DNA from: Druceiella hillmani
Lineage: Eukaryota; Arthropoda; Insecta; Lepidoptera; Hepialidae
Reading direction: 5' to 3'
Assembly: GCA_039881145.1 (NCBI GenBank)
Contig: JAYKKI010000027.1
Location: 24,563,001-24,627,000, forward strand
Length of the DNA stretch: 64,000 nucleotides
In this document: positions 37,525 through 49,643 of the stretch, piece after piece
Layout: each line of letters opens with the position of its first letter
How positions within the stretch are numbered: position 1 is the first letter of the stretch
Notes under the pieces: model-generated
Seen by the model: only the letters and a program-made list of their open reading frames with translations
Database searches by the model: none
Told to the model about the DNA's origin: nothing
Program-made: the position numbers and the translations under genes

Positions 37525-39045
37525 ATTCATCGCCCTTATCCGTAAACATTATTTTTACAAATATGTCATATTTCGGTCCCTGTAATTTTTATATTCTCAG
37601 AAGTTTATGCATCACCTCCTTATTTTATTGCATCATATTCTAAAAAAACTACTAAACGTACTTTTCATTTCACTACACTGATTAGATACAACAATTAAAA
37701 AGAAACAGAAACTGTGCCCTGTCTAACAAAATCAATTACATACCTAATATAATATAACCTAATAACATATTAATGAATGTACATAAAAGTAAATACCTGC
37801 ATAATATGGTTCATTAATCAACATTCAACTAAAATTTTAAAGAAAATTAAATTTTAATTATAACAGCATACTATTACTAACTGAATATTAATGCCTGTGA
37901 ACCGGTCAATTGATAAAGTTTCAACATAACGTAATTTCCAAAATATTAAAATAATAAAGCGAACTTCATTATATTCCAGCCAAAGCGATATAATAAAACT
38001 TCTAACGATGTTCAGTATTAAAAGGAGCCATATTTTTAATTCATCATACTTAAAATGGTTGAGTGACATTGTAGCGCAGACTTTTGAAAATACGATGAAT
38101 AATTACGAATCTAATATCACTTTGTTAACTTTTTGATGTATGATGTCGGTTACGTGTTTTATTAAGGAATAATCGAGTTTCATCGTAGCCGAGCGTTTGG
38201 GTGCTAACGCATTTTTAATTATAAGTGTGGTTGAAAGCAGGGATATATGGGAATAAAAATATTACTTACGTTTTTAATATTTCTTTTAATAGGTATAACA
38301 GGAAAATAAGTGATTCTGGGAAGTTATTTTTCGAAAACGTGTTACCTATAACAACAAGCTTCCATGTACATATTTACATACGCATTATTGCTTATAAATT
38401 CAATTTTTTATAGCATTTATGATCTTAGCATTTATATCTTTTAAGAATATTTTATTGTCAATGAACAAATATAAATAAGTATAACAATTAACAATTTTTG
38501 ACAATGTAAAAAAAAATGGAATGTGGGACAAAAATTGAGAAAGTATTTACAAAGAAAAAACAAACATGTTCAAACATTTGGAAAGTGTGTCTTCGGAGTA
38601 AAGAAAAATGTATATATTTTACTTATATAATTCAAAATGGTTGAGGCTCTTTAAATAGCAAATTTCACAAGACTTGTGCAAATCGGACTACGGACGAAAG
38701 CTTCCGCAGCACTAAACGATATTAAAATTAGAAGTTTGTTTATTTATCAAATATACTGTGGAAAAAAAAGTTATTGAAGAAATAACAAAGAGTTTATAAG
38801 CGCATATCTCATCATTTATTAACTTAAATGAAAAAGTTATTTTGGAACATATATATCATTTTAAGACCTATCTTACAATAACCCCACTGGATTTTTTTCA
38901 ACTCTAAGTTACACAGTGGAATATCATCCCTTGTATTATTTTTGCTGTGTTTTCCATGCAATTTTGTTACTTTGTCGACGTTTTCCGTAAATTATATTAT
39001 TCCTGTATATTTGTATTTATTTTCTACGAACGTATACATAGTTTT
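37525..39045 (+). repeat. Block E of unit 2, second part
   Basis: Aligns closely with 44790-46355 of unit 3a and more distantly with 18300-19700 of unit 1. Contains the 250-bp core at 37975-38230 ('taacgatgttcagtatta.aaggagcc', 'tcatcatacttaaaatggttgagtgac', 'gatgtatgatgtcggttacgtgtttta', 'ttaaggaataatcgagttt'). Small open frames at 37854-38069 and 38225-38413 and their paralogue at 45525-45713 reflect this duplication, and they differ mainly by non-synonymous changes. Confidence 0.85.
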
Positions 39046-39780
39046 GATCAAAGGTGGTTCTAAGGGTGAATCGAAAAAACTTTCACTCTCCGGGCGGCAA
39101 TATAATATTTTAGTTCCTAATGTTTTGCCACAATTCAATTGAATATCCATGAAAATTTAATAACACATTTAATTCAAATTCCTGGAATTTCGATGAATGA
39201 GTTGAAGCTCATTAGATGACTATTAATTAATATCACCTATTAAAGTATATGTTACTGTGATCAAAGGTGGTTTTCATCGTCAAACATCAGAAAAATTAGA
39301 TCTATCCGTAGAGGAAAGTATAATATTCAACACTTCATATTTTTGCCATGCAATTTACATATATTCTCGAGATTAACCGTGAGTGAATTACAGCTCATTA
39401 GATGCAGAGTGATTAAAATTAATTTCGATCAATTTTTTATTAATTTCGATCTTGTAGTGACCAAGGTGATTCTGAATGTCAAAAACAGAGAAAACTGACC
39501 TCATGTATATGGAAATACAATACTTTCGGTTTTCGATTTTCGTCATGCAAATTAGTCACATTTCCGATATTAACCGTGAGTTAGTAATAGCTTCTTGGAT
39601 ACGTTGTGATTAGTATTCTGTGTCAAAATATGTGATAAAATGATCAAACATGATCCCGATAATCAAAGATGGGGAAAAACAATTTCTTTTCTAAGCTTCT
39701 ATTTAATACTGAATTCCTCATGGCTGCTCTCCCGCGATTCGGAAATTAAAACAACTAATATTTTTGATAGGAATGAGTTT
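39046..39780 (+). repeat. Degenerate tandem array, about 200-bp unit x4
   Basis: Units start near 39046, 39250, 39455 and 39640, each with 'gatcaaaggtg', 'tgtcaaacatcagaaaaa', 'gaggaaagtataatattcaa..cttcat', 'tttgccatgcaattta', 'gattaaccgtgagt' and 'agctcattagatg'. The same array is longer in unit 3a (46355-47580). No coding frame. Confidence 0.75.
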
Positions 39781-39839
39781 ATTATTGACCTGAAAGTGCC
39801 AGGTTCATTGACCCATTAGATAACATAAAATTCCAATTC

Positions 39840-39960
39840 ATGTCAACTTTCCGTTAGATAACTTAAAATGACGGATATTCAGCGTAAAAATAAGCTACTT
39901 TACATCTCCGTAGAAATTTCTGTAAATATATTAAAAATAGTTTTAATAAAATGGTCAGCC
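39840..39960 (+). repeat. M1-type dispersed repeat, forward, partial
   Basis: 'cgttagataactt', 'gacggatattcagcgtaaaaataagctactttacatc' (split here by small differences) matches 22825-22900. It lies directly before the SINE. Confidence 0.6.
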
Positions 39961-39975
39961 ACTCATTTCAGAAAT

Positions 39976-40054
39976 CTATAAATTTTAAGAAAACTAAGAA
40001 AAGTTTTTTTTCCTATAAAATTCCTATAAATTTTAAGAAAACTAAGAAAAGTTT
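39976..40054 (+). repeat. Tandem duplication, 31-bp unit
   Basis: 'ctataaattttaagaaaactaag...' at 39976-40006 and again at 40024-40054, 48-bp period. Unit 3a has it once (about 49695-49730). Confidence 0.9.
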
Positions 40055-40109
40055 ATCCAAAGTTCTGTCAACGTGATTGTTAAAATAGTTTATTATATAA
40101 TTGATTACA

Positions 40110-40316
40110 TAATTTATCTATTTATTTATTTATGTACTTTATTGTATCTAACTGATACATATGCCGAACTTACTGCTACAAAAGCAATTCATTACAGCCA
40201 ACCAGAACACCAGTCCAGCCCCGCTGGACGGATGGCCGGGAATCGAAGACGGGTCCTCGCGGAGCGCCTCGCAGTCAAAGGCCATGTGATCAACCCAATA
40301 CACCAAGGTGACGACA
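40110..40316 (-). mobile_element. tRNA-derived SINE, copy in unit 2
   Basis: On the minus strand it begins near 40316 with 'tggtgtattggg' (A-box-like, 40294-40305) and has 'tcttcgattccc' (B-box-like, about 40237-40250) some 50 nt later, the spacing of a tRNA promoter. It continues through a 'ccagcggggctgg' stretch to an AAAT-rich tail at about 40110-40135. It cannot be a working tRNA gene, since there is no acceptor pairing. The paralogous copy at 49780-49985 sits at the same place in unit 3a, so both descend from one insertion. Confidence 0.7.
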
Positions 40317-40559
40317 ATTAAGAAATTTAATTATTCTACAAATATTACTAGAAGTATTAAAATAAATATTAAATAATTTGCTTAAGAAATATGTAATTTG
40401 AAATAAATTTTAAAACAAAACAAGCTTAAGGTAATAAATTGAACTAAACTTAAAACGCACTTGTCGTGTATATCACTAGAACCCTGTATAATAAGCAATA
40501 TAAGTAGATCAAAAAAATTTTGACTGAATGCTTTACAATGCGAGATAATATGCGAAATT

Positions 40560-40890
40560 TAATTTACTATAATTAACGGAACTTGATCATATCTAGGCTA
40601 ACGCGTTAATCAAGCTCACAACGAACTTTTGTAATAAAGGAGCCTCATTTTAATTCATCATACTTGAAATCATTGAGTGACACCATAATGGAAAGCTTTA
40701 AAAATATGATGGATAATTACGAGTCAACACCATTTTTTAAATTTACGCGTATGATGTCGGTTACGAGTTTTATTAAGGTATAACAGAGTTTTATGGTAAC
40801 TAAGCTTTTAGGTGTTAAGGTTTTTTTTTTAATTATAAGTGTGGGCGGAAGTAGTGATATATAGACAGATTTTTGTTCCGTCTATATTAA
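40560..40890 (+). repeat. Block F before unit 3a
   Basis: Aligns with 50285-50665 and 23926-24300: 'tatctaggctaacgcg', 'tttgtaataaaggagcctcattttaattcatcatacttga' (as shorter matching words), 'gtgacaccataatggaaagctttaaaaatatg' (likewise), 'taattataagtgtgggc.gaagtag'. Confidence 0.85.
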
Positions 40891-41250
40891 ACGTACCTAT
40901 TTTAATGGCTGTGAAAAAAAAACGAGGTTTTATAAAATTACTTTTAAAGATGTTTTGTAAATATTTATTTATTCCACGTTGCAAATGAAACCATTTTTCA
41001 TATGTTATGAATTTTATTGAGTCTTAAGGTTCACGAAAGATGGATCAAGACAATTTTATTACTACAATTACTAAATAAATAAGTTATATATCGAACGAGT
41101 TCATTCATAAAGTAAGGGAAAGTATATTTGTTATACGTTGATTATGGATGTTAAAATATGTTACAATATTGCTTTAAAAATGTAGTAGGAGAAAAGTTGT
41201 ACTGAATCTTACATACATATAAATACGTGAAACATGTATATTCATATATG

Positions 41251-41345
41251 TCCAAATGTTAGTAAAGTTATATAGATATTTTTGTTTGTTTGTATGTACA
41301 AACAAACCCACATATATCCATCTATATAACTTTACCAACATTTCC
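41251..41345. repeat. Inverted repeat, about 45-bp arms, unit 3a only
   Basis: Left arm 41251-41296 and right arm 41297-41345: 'aaatgttagtaaagttatat' and 'gtttgtttgta' pair with 'tacaaacaaac' and 'atataactttaccaacattt', with a small internal loop. The unit 3b copy (50900-50960) has the right-arm sequence but no left arm. Confidence 0.85.
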
Positions 41346-41391
41346 ATTTTTTATCACCTTCCCATCATCCTTTGATGATGTTTGATTATCG

Positions 41392-41455
41392 ATGTTTACT
41401 GTCACGCTCATTGAAGCGGGACTAGCCCCGCTGCAATGAGCGTGACAGTAAACAT
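41392..41455. repeat. Near-perfect hairpin, 29-bp arms, unit 3a only
   Basis: Arms 41392-41420 and 41427-41455 ('atgtttactgtcacgctcat' ... 'atgagcgtgacagtaaacat'), one mismatch, 6-nt spacer. The unit 3b counterpart (about 51003-51045) has only the right half ('ccctgcaacgagcgggacaa' then 'taaacat'). Confidence 0.92.
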
Positions 41456-42746
41456 ATTATTAATTATTACCTTGATTTCAATAATATTTCAGATGTGAGT
41501 GTCAATTCTAAAAATAGGAAGAAATATTTGCCACTAAAGCTTTGTCGCATTGTTCAGCTTAGAAACTTTATTTAAAAAAAAACTTATATTTTCTTAAGGA
41601 ATGTAACATTTGCAAAAAAAAGGTAAAATGTTATTTGATATTTTTTCATGCTTATCTCATCAAGAAATCGTCGTTCCATTTCTCGTATTTATTTATACCT
41701 ATATTATACTATGGAAATAATATTATAACTACATAACTTGTCAACTCACAAGTGATCGTTTTAATACACAAACCTGAAGTTTCATTGTAATTATGTATAC
41801 GTAACTCATATTATTTCGAACATAATTCACAAGGCTTGAATTAAAATTTTGATGCAAAATATAAGAACGTGGTTCCTTTTGATTTAACATCATGCGTTCT
41901 TGAGATGTCGAACAAAGAGAGAACTCTCGATCATCACTATTTATAAATAATAAACATAACGAATAATTTACGTTATACCACATTTTCCATTACGATGTCT
42001 ATTCAAAGATTTTCGCATAATAGATATATCGATGAAATATTATTATAACATACGAAATGCATACCAAGCTGTCAATATATTCTTAGAAGGGAAATAAAAA
42101 CAAATGGGTATAAACAAGTAATCCTAATTCTAATTCTAATTTTAACTAATCCTAACTAAACTGAATGATAGATGTGAAACGGAATTTGTTTACTTGTTTA
42201 TGTCTCTAACCTTCACGCCTAACTTACTCAATAATCTCAACCAATTTTTTTGCACTAATAGAACTTATTAAAGATTAACATATTTTGGAAAATATTCATC
42301 CCGAAAAAAACACACATTTCCTTGCGGAAAAAAAAGCTTTCGTAAAGCGCCGACCATTGGCACTGCTGTTGCTCTGCTTTATTAAGCAACACAATGCTTT
42401 ATTAAGCTTTAAATAACCAATAATTGTAGTGGACATTTTGAATATTCACCCTACGATTATAAATTAATTTTAAGAAGACGAGATCGTGTAAAAACTGGAA
42501 ATAAATATTTAGCTCTGATAAATTTTCTCGTCTTGACAAATTCAGTAAAAGCTGACTTTCATCCTTACATGCATATTTGAATTATGCTTGACTTCTTCTT
42601 TTAATAAGTACCTCTTTTTATGGCACTAAATGGTAAAATAAATATTTATTTAAACAGCAGACTTAATGAATGAATTTAAAAGAAAATCCGTTTTCCGTGA
42701 CTATATTTTTCATGACTGTATTAATCTGCACTAATTATGTTCAATA

Positions 42747-43346
42747 GTGATCTACAGTCGATTACACGCTCCTATCAAATACGACTACACGGTCAGCGGA
42801 ATCCCACTGCATCATCTGTATGAGGCCGTTGTTTTGGGAGTCAAATTTGATTCCCGATTAACATTTTGTGTGCACATGGCGGATGTAGCAAAAAAATTAT
42901 TCCGGAAACTAGGATTCATGTTAAACAATTCTGAAGATTTTAAATCTATATTAATGATTCGTCTGCTATACGCTTCATTGGTGCAGAGCCTATAGGAATC
43001 CCGCTCCATTATTTGGAGCCCACACGAAGCCAATTACAGCTTAATGATCGAACAAAAGAAGTTCCCTTGATATCTGTATATGAGACAGTATGGTTGCTTT
43101 CCCTTTCTATTTCCTATCGTTTTCCTCTTGCGTATGCAAGGTTTCCATTCTTTGCAACTCACAAGAGATGTTGCACTAAGGAAATTTATTTTCCAGCTGT
43201 TAAAAGGAAAAATTCTGTACCTTTTATTATTGACTAAATTTTCATTCTTCGTACCTGACAATTTTCTGCGTTCACACACAATTCTAGAAGCGAACTATAT
43301 CGGAACTCTCCATTTTCTCGCGGTGTGCAACTGCTCAACCACTTGA
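42747..43346 (+). pseudogene. Jockey-like LINE reverse transcriptase C-terminus, copy 1
   Basis: Reads 'LHAPIKYDYTVSGIPL', 'LGVKFDSRLTF', 'DVAKKLFRKLGFML', 'IRLLYASLVQSL', a stop, then 'SRSIIWSPHEANYSLMIE', and after a frame change 'YLYMRQYGCFPFLFPI' and 'GFHSLQLTRDVALRKFIFQL'. These are the conserved blocks after the catalytic domain of non-LTR (Jockey/CR1-like) reverse transcriptases: LGV-FD-LTF, R-LGF and W-PHE. The catalytic YADD part is missing and there is no 5' end. The same fragment is at 52260-52930 in the same position relative to block P, so it was duplicated and not inserted twice. Antisense and overlapping small frames are shadows. Confidence 0.85.
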
Positions 43347-43600
43347 TCGCGGTCGCATCGGAGTGTAATTTATGTATAATCAATGAAAGTAAGTTTATCG
43401 AATTTTGTCTTTGTTACCTTTTATAATTATCATGTAATTTGTATCTATGCTTATTCGAAACGACTAAACTTTTTAAAACCATTAATTGCTTATCATTACG
43501 AGTAGGTTACCTGTAATGAAACGGTAAATATGTGTGGGTTAATCAATAAATAAATAATAATTTTTCTGTCAATTATTAAAATTATAACCATAATACAATA
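43347..43600 (+). repeat. Shared 3' flank of Jockey fragment, unit 3a
   Basis: Aligns with 52880-53100 ('atgtaattgt.t', 'aaaccattaatt.cttatc.ttacga.taggtta', 'tcaataaataaataataatttttct'). The end of the alignment near 43600 / 53100 is the point where the M1-carrying sequence of unit 3b is missing from unit 3a. Confidence 0.75.
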
Positions 43601-44329
43601 ATTATAGCCTTATTATATTTCTGAAAAAAAGTCTGAAAAAATGTTACACATTTAGTTATGCGAACCATTCGTCGTGCTGTATTCAATTTCATTTCGAAAG
43701 CTTGCTGATTTCAGGAAAACGATGCCAATTCAATTTTCTTCTCACGTACTGACCTTCCAAATATTTTTTGAAGTTTAAAAGACTGCATTCCTCCATTTGG
43801 AAGTCTGTTTTAAGATATTGGCAAGACGCAAGGGCAATCATATATGTGGATTTGAAATAAAGGCGGACTATCTCTATTGAACAGGAAAAATACTTTTTCT
43901 CCAGGTAAGTGTACGGTCATTTATATATTCAATGGAAGATCAAGCAACGTACTATATAAAGAAACAATCCTGTATGAGGAAAAAGCCACATGAATATTTC
44001 TTTTTAAACAAATTTCAACACCGATGATATTTCTGTCAAATTTCAAGATTAACACGAGCTTTAGTCAAACTGAAACTTTTAATTTATTAATATGTTCGTT
44101 ACTTACTGAAAAACTATACAGTTTAATGTTATAAGATATTTAAGATTTTATATTTTAAATTACAACACAATATAGTTTTATTTCAAAATCCACGCTAACG
44201 AAACTGCTAGATAAACTTTTAAATGTAATTGAATAAATATGTATATTAAAAACAATAATAACGAATATCCTAAATTAAAGCAAAAAGAAACAATTTTTGA
44301 TCAGGAATATATGGCGTTTGACATTAAAA
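43601..44329. other. Non-coding, unassigned, at unit 3a junction
   Basis: No gene seen. It joins the P-side blocks directly to block E, skipping Q, M1, M2 and T, so a deletion or unequal-exchange junction should lie here. Confidence 0.4.
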
Positions 44330-46354
44330 AGTGTGGAGATTAAGGAAGCAAAAATATATAAGTTACACCATTTATCCTAATTTAAATATTTTATTGCATT
44401 ACATTGGCATTCTCAAAGAGGTTCAATCACACGATTACTACCAGCAAAAGCCTCACAACACGTTTTATTCTTAAATAATATTAATTATATTTTTTACCAT
44501 ATCCTTATTTGATTTATTTCGAATTGTCTAAATGGAAAAGTCTGTATTTAGCTGTTCTGCTCAAATTTGGATTATGCCAGCAAGTATAATAAAACCAAAA
44601 TTTAATTCTGACATTTAGCTATAGATTAGAATGTTATGCGCTATTATCTATAAGAAATGGGCTAATATGTTTTGCCTTACAGCAATGCTACCCAATTCGC
44701 TCCTAAGTCGCACTTGCTCACTTACAATACAAAACTTATAAATCAATATCTCTTTTTGAAACCTGTTCTTTAGCTCTATTTAAAATTATTCATTGTTCTT
44801 GTCCGTAAAGATTATTTTCACAAACATTTCATATTTCAGTCCCTGTATTTTATACAGTTCTATAAGTTCATACATGGACTCCTTGTTTTATTGCATCATA
44901 TCCTAGGAAACTCGGTATTTCTCATTTCGCTACACTGATTATATTCGACAATTAAAAAGAAACATAAACTACGCACTGTATTTTTAATAAAATCAATTTC
45001 ATACCAGGCCAATGACAAAATGTTAAAATAATAATGAATGTACGTAAAAGTAACTACCTACATATTATGGTTCATTAAATCAACGTCCTACCTATGACTA
45101 AAATTTAAAACAAAAATTTAGTTATAAATTACAATACTATTTCTTTTTACCAACTGACAACCATTATTACCAACTGACTATTAATGCCTGTGAACAGATC
45201 AATCGATTAAGCTCCGATACAACGCATAATAATTTCCAAAACATTAAAATAATAAAGTGAACTTTTTTTCATTATATCCGAGCCAAACGACGTAATAAAC
45301 TCCTAACGATGTTCAGTATTAAAGGAGCCATATTTTTAATTCATCATACTTGAAATCGTGGAGTGACGTTGTAACGGAATATTTTGATAATACGATGAAT
45401 AATTACAAGTCTAATGTCACTTTGTTAGCTTTTTGATGTATGATGTCGGTTACGTGTTTTATTAAGGAATAATCGAGTTTCTTGGTAGCCTAGCTTTTGG
45501 ATACTAATGCTTTTTTAATTATAAGTGTGGTTGAAAGCTGCAATATATGGGAATAAATTTATTACTTACATTTTTAACACTACTTTTGATAAGTATAATG
45601 CGAAAATAAGTAATTCTGGGAAGTTATTTTTTGAAAAGGTGTTACCTATAACAACATGTTACCATGTACATATTTATATAAGTATTATTGTTTATAAATT
45701 CAATTTTATATAGCAATTATGATTATTTTAAGAACATTTACCTGTCCATGAACGTATATAAATAAATATCAAAATGTTAAATTTTTGACAATATAAGAAA
45801 AAATGAAGTGTAGGATCAAAGTTAAGAAAGTATCTGCAAAGAAAACACAAACGCGTTCAAACATTTGAAGAGTTTGCCTTCGGAGTAAAAAAAATGGGTA
45901 TATTTTGCTTACATAATTCAAAATGGTTGAGGCCCTTAAAATTACAGATTTCAGAGCTTAGGTGACATATATGGCTTATAACGGCGCTGTAGTAAGGAAA
46001 CGAGGCGACTCGCGCACAAAGGCTTCCGCGGCACCAAACAATGTTACGCGTATAAGTGTGTTTATTTCTCAGAAATACTGTAGAGAATAAAGTTATTGCA
46101 TGAAAAAAGAAATATTTTACAAGTCCCACATCTTAGCAACGATTGACTTAAATAAAAAAGTAATTTTGGAACATCTATATAATTTTTAAGACCTATTTTA
46201 CAATACCCCTCACTGGATTTTTTCATACTCTAGTTACGTGGTGAAATGTCACCTCTTGCTATATTTTCCATGGAATTTAGTAATTTTGTCGACATTTCCC
46301 GTTAATTACCTTAGTACATGCGTATTTATATTTATTTTCTACGAACGTATATAT
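44330..46354 (+). repeat. Block E of unit 3a
   Basis: Uninterrupted counterpart of 34060-34530 plus 37525-39045. Core at 45290-45545. It shows the pre-insertion state of the site that holds the 3-kb insertion in unit 2. Confidence 0.85.
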
Positions 46355-47580
46355 TGTTTTGATCAGAGTTGACTAATGGTAAAACGAAAAAACATCAACT
46401 CTCCGGACTCCAATATAATATTCACTTCGTAATATTTTTTCCACGTAATTTAATTGTAATGATATTCCTAGAAATTTAATAACACTTTTAATTAAAATTC
46501 TTGGAATTTCCATAAATGAGTATCTTCTATTAAAATATATGTCACTGTGATCAAAGTTGATTTTCATTGTCAAACATCAGAAAAATCAGATCCTCCTGCA
46601 GATGTAAGTGTAATTCGTCACTTCATATTTTTGCTATGCAATTTGTGTATGTATATATATTCCCGGGATTAATTTTGAGTATATTATGGCTCATTAGATG
46701 ATTGATACTTTTTTTTTTAATCTCAATGTTGTAGTGATCAAATTAGTAACCCTACATTTATTTTTTGTAGCTTTTCCAATATCTGCACCTTTGAATGAAT
46801 AATTATCAATTTAATTCCATGATACACCCGACTCACCTTGACTTCCTTTACTTTAATTTCTATTACTCATTATCCACACATTATAAAAATATGTCGTCAA
46901 TCGTATGTCCATGTGGATACTGCAAGGTATATGATGGTGAAATTAAGGTTGATGTTAATAGCATACTATATAATATATAATTAATATTAATTAGTATCTA
47001 TAGTACTTTTAATTAGTATCACCTGTCAAAGTATATATTACTCTGATAAAAGGCGATTTTCATTGTCAAACATCAGAAAAATAAGATCCTTCCATAGAGG
47101 AAAGTATAATATTCAATACTTCATATTTTTGCCATGAAATTTACATATATTTGCGAGATTAACTGTGAGTGAATTGTAGCTCATTAGATTCACAGTGATT
47201 AATACTTTTTTATTATTTTAGATGTTGTTGTGACCAAAGGTGATTTAGCATGTCAAAAACAGAATAAATCATACCTCATGTATATGAAAATATAATAGTG
47301 AACTCCTCGTTTTCGATTTTTGATTTTCGTCATGCAAATTAGTCTAATTTCCGACATTAACTATGAGTTAGTAATAGCTCATTGGATACGTTGTGATTAG
47401 TATTCTGTATTAAAGTATGTGATGATATGATGAAACGTAATTCCGATAATCAAAAATCGGAAAAATCAATCTCTTCTCTAAGCTGCAATGTAATATTGAA
47501 TTCCTCATGACTGCTTTCAACTGAGTCGTACATTAAAACAACTAATATTTTTGTAGGAATGCATTTCTAACTGACCTGAA
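46355..47580 (+). repeat. Degenerate tandem array, about 200-bp unit x5
   Basis: Units start near 46355, 46548, 47038, 47225 and 47420 with the same words as the 39046-39780 array. About 300 bp of other sequence (46740-47035) interrupts it between the second and third units. Confidence 0.7.
46830..46965 (+). repeat. Dispersed cassette, copy 1
   Basis: About 125 bp matching 48570-48705 ('ttataaaaatat.tc', 'atcgtatgtcca.gtggatactgcaag.tatatgat', 'gaaattaaggttgatgttaat'), part of the sequence interrupting the tandem array. A small open frame covers it (46795-46980, with CPCGYC). The differences from copy 2 are nearly all amino-acid changing, so coding is unlikely. Confidence 0.75.
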
Positions 47581-48569
47581 ATAGTCAGGTTAATTAACCC
47601 ATTATATAACGTAAAATTCCAATTTAGATCACAAATTAATTAAATCTAATGTATTTAATTTATAAATTACCCTATTGATATGTTTTATTACGAAACAAGA
47701 AAATCTGTGACTTTCATTTAAACTTTGACATAACGGTCGTTTTACCCTGGTTTTAAGCGTTTTCTAGAATATGACTGGTATTTACTTACGAACTTAAAAA
47801 TAAAATAAAAAAGCTACTTATTTATGTAAGTGTAAAAATAAATTATTTCTTAAATATATTTTGAAATAGATTATAGACTTCAAAATAAAAATGCCTGTTA
47901 AGGAAACAATAAACAACTCAGTTGCACTTTACTTACTGCGTTGTCCATAACTTTAAATAAATTTTACTTATTTAAGGACTTATAAACTTACTTTTCACAT
48001 GAATGTACGTTCATTGTAGTCAAATAATAATAGATATTTTTTTAATGATTTATTCGGAGTTCTTTTCTATTATTATCTGAATTTAACCTGATGGGTAAAA
48101 CAATATTTATTTAATAAATATGGTAACTACAAAAAAAAGTGCGAAACATCTTTTTTATATTAACGATTAATTATACGATATAACAACCAGAAGCCTATCT
48201 TTATAGGTTTAAGCATGAAAATGAAACAACTTCTCTGTTGATCATAACTTTACTTCAGTAGTTAACTACACAATTTTTACTGCTCGACATAAATATGCTT
48301 ATAGTTAATAATGTTAAAAGGTATTGCTTGCACCCAAAAATATACAGTTTTTTGCGAGCAAGCAATACATTTACCCACATTAATGCTCGAATTTTTTTCA
48401 TATATTTATTTGTTTGTCTTGTATAAATCACTCAAATATTATTTTGACTAAATAAGACTCTCTTCGTGTAACGCAAATTCTCTTTTGGAATATCCTTTCG
48501 TACAAAAAACGGATCATAACGGATAATTTGCAAAAAATAGTAACCCGACATTAATTTTTTTTACAGGTT

Positions 48570-48705
48570 TTCTTAATGTCGGCATTATTTTAATCGCTAT
48601 AACTCATTACTCACACGTTATAAAAATATATCAAAAATCGTATGTCCACGTGGATACTGCAAGATATATGATGTTGAAATTAAGGTTGATGTTAATTGGA
48701 TAAGT
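48570..48705 (+). repeat. Dispersed cassette, copy 2
   Basis: Direct repeat of 46830-46965. Confidence 0.75.
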
Positions 48706-49643
48706 CCTTTTAGGCCAAACTCTAAAAAATAAAATAAAGGAAATAGGCTTTCCACTGTATGAAATATGGTAGTCCAAATTAATATTTAGAACTCAATAAC
48801 ATTAGTTTTGTAAATTGAATAGACAAAAATATTTATGTCGATATTAATCAGCTATGTCTATATCTCTATGACTATTAAAATTTACTTTTTTTAATCGAAT
48901 TTTTTTCATGACGTTAAGTCTTTTTGCACTGATATTATGTATTGATTGTTTGAGAAGATTTTGGTGTCTTTTTCTTAAAATATTTCCAACATCAATGCTT
49001 TAATAATCTAATAAATTTACATACGTATTTTTGAAAACCGATAGTTATGTATAAATTTAATTCTTCTTTCCATACCATCATCCTACATTTTCCGCGTTGA
49101 ATCTAAATTAGTGGAATAAAAATGAAAAAGACAGGGGTGTCTTGTTGTAACATTCAAGACAACCACACGTTTTTTGCTTGCAAGCAACACATTAGTATTA
49201 AAAAAAGGTATAAATTATTTAGTTACCATCTTTACTAAATTAAAAACAAAATTTAATACCACTGAGGTAGAGAGTAAGGTCTGAAAATTAAACGCAATCT
49301 TTAGGGGCTTGATTAAAAAAGTAGTTCATTTAACTAAAAAGTACATAAATGAGTAAGTATAAATTAGATTAAATAGAAAGATATTTAATATATAGCTATA
49401 CACAAATCTTGAATTGGTTAATACGGTGCAGTTACCCCTTATTCATAAATTCAACTACTTTCATAATTTTAATGCAAAGTTAATTAAATACAATATATAT
49501 AATAGTTATTTGCCTTCAATACTTTGTACCCCAGCTAATCAATAACTGTAAAGAAACAAAGTATATTGACTAAGAAAAGACTGAGAAATAAATATGTTTG
49601 ATATGTATAGAAATAAAATTTTATTGACTGACTAATACATTAA

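Larger units (their letters stand above)
40891..42600 (+). repeat. Block P of unit 3a
   Basis: Aligns closely with 50680-52060: 'tatgaattttattga', 'gttcattcat.aagtaa', 'aacaaacccacatatatccatctatata', 'gtgagtgtc.attctaaaaata', 'catgcttat.tcatcaag', 'gcataccaagctgt.aatatattctta' and 'gtaaagcgccgac.attgg'. Two long inverted repeats in this copy are absent from unit 3b. A doubled 'ctttattaagcaacac' word lies near 42378-42405. Confidence 0.85.

Noticed and set aside
38225..38413. 62-codon peptide duplicated at 45525-45713
   Set aside because: Similarity follows the whole duplicated block, with many amino-acid changes and no extra conservation within the frame.
39046..39780. CRISPR-like array
   Set aside because: Repeat units are about 200 bp, degenerate and contiguous, without short identical repeats and unique spacers. 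The genome is eukaryotic.
40232..40316. True tRNA gene
   Set aside because: A- and B-box-like sequences are present but I could not pair an acceptor stem or anticodon arm. It has a SINE-like 3' extension and AT-rich tail.
46795..46980. Small protein with a CPCGYC motif, repeated at 48570-48705
   Set aside because: Comparing the two copies, most base differences change the amino acid and the frames end differently, so there is no sign of protein-level selection.
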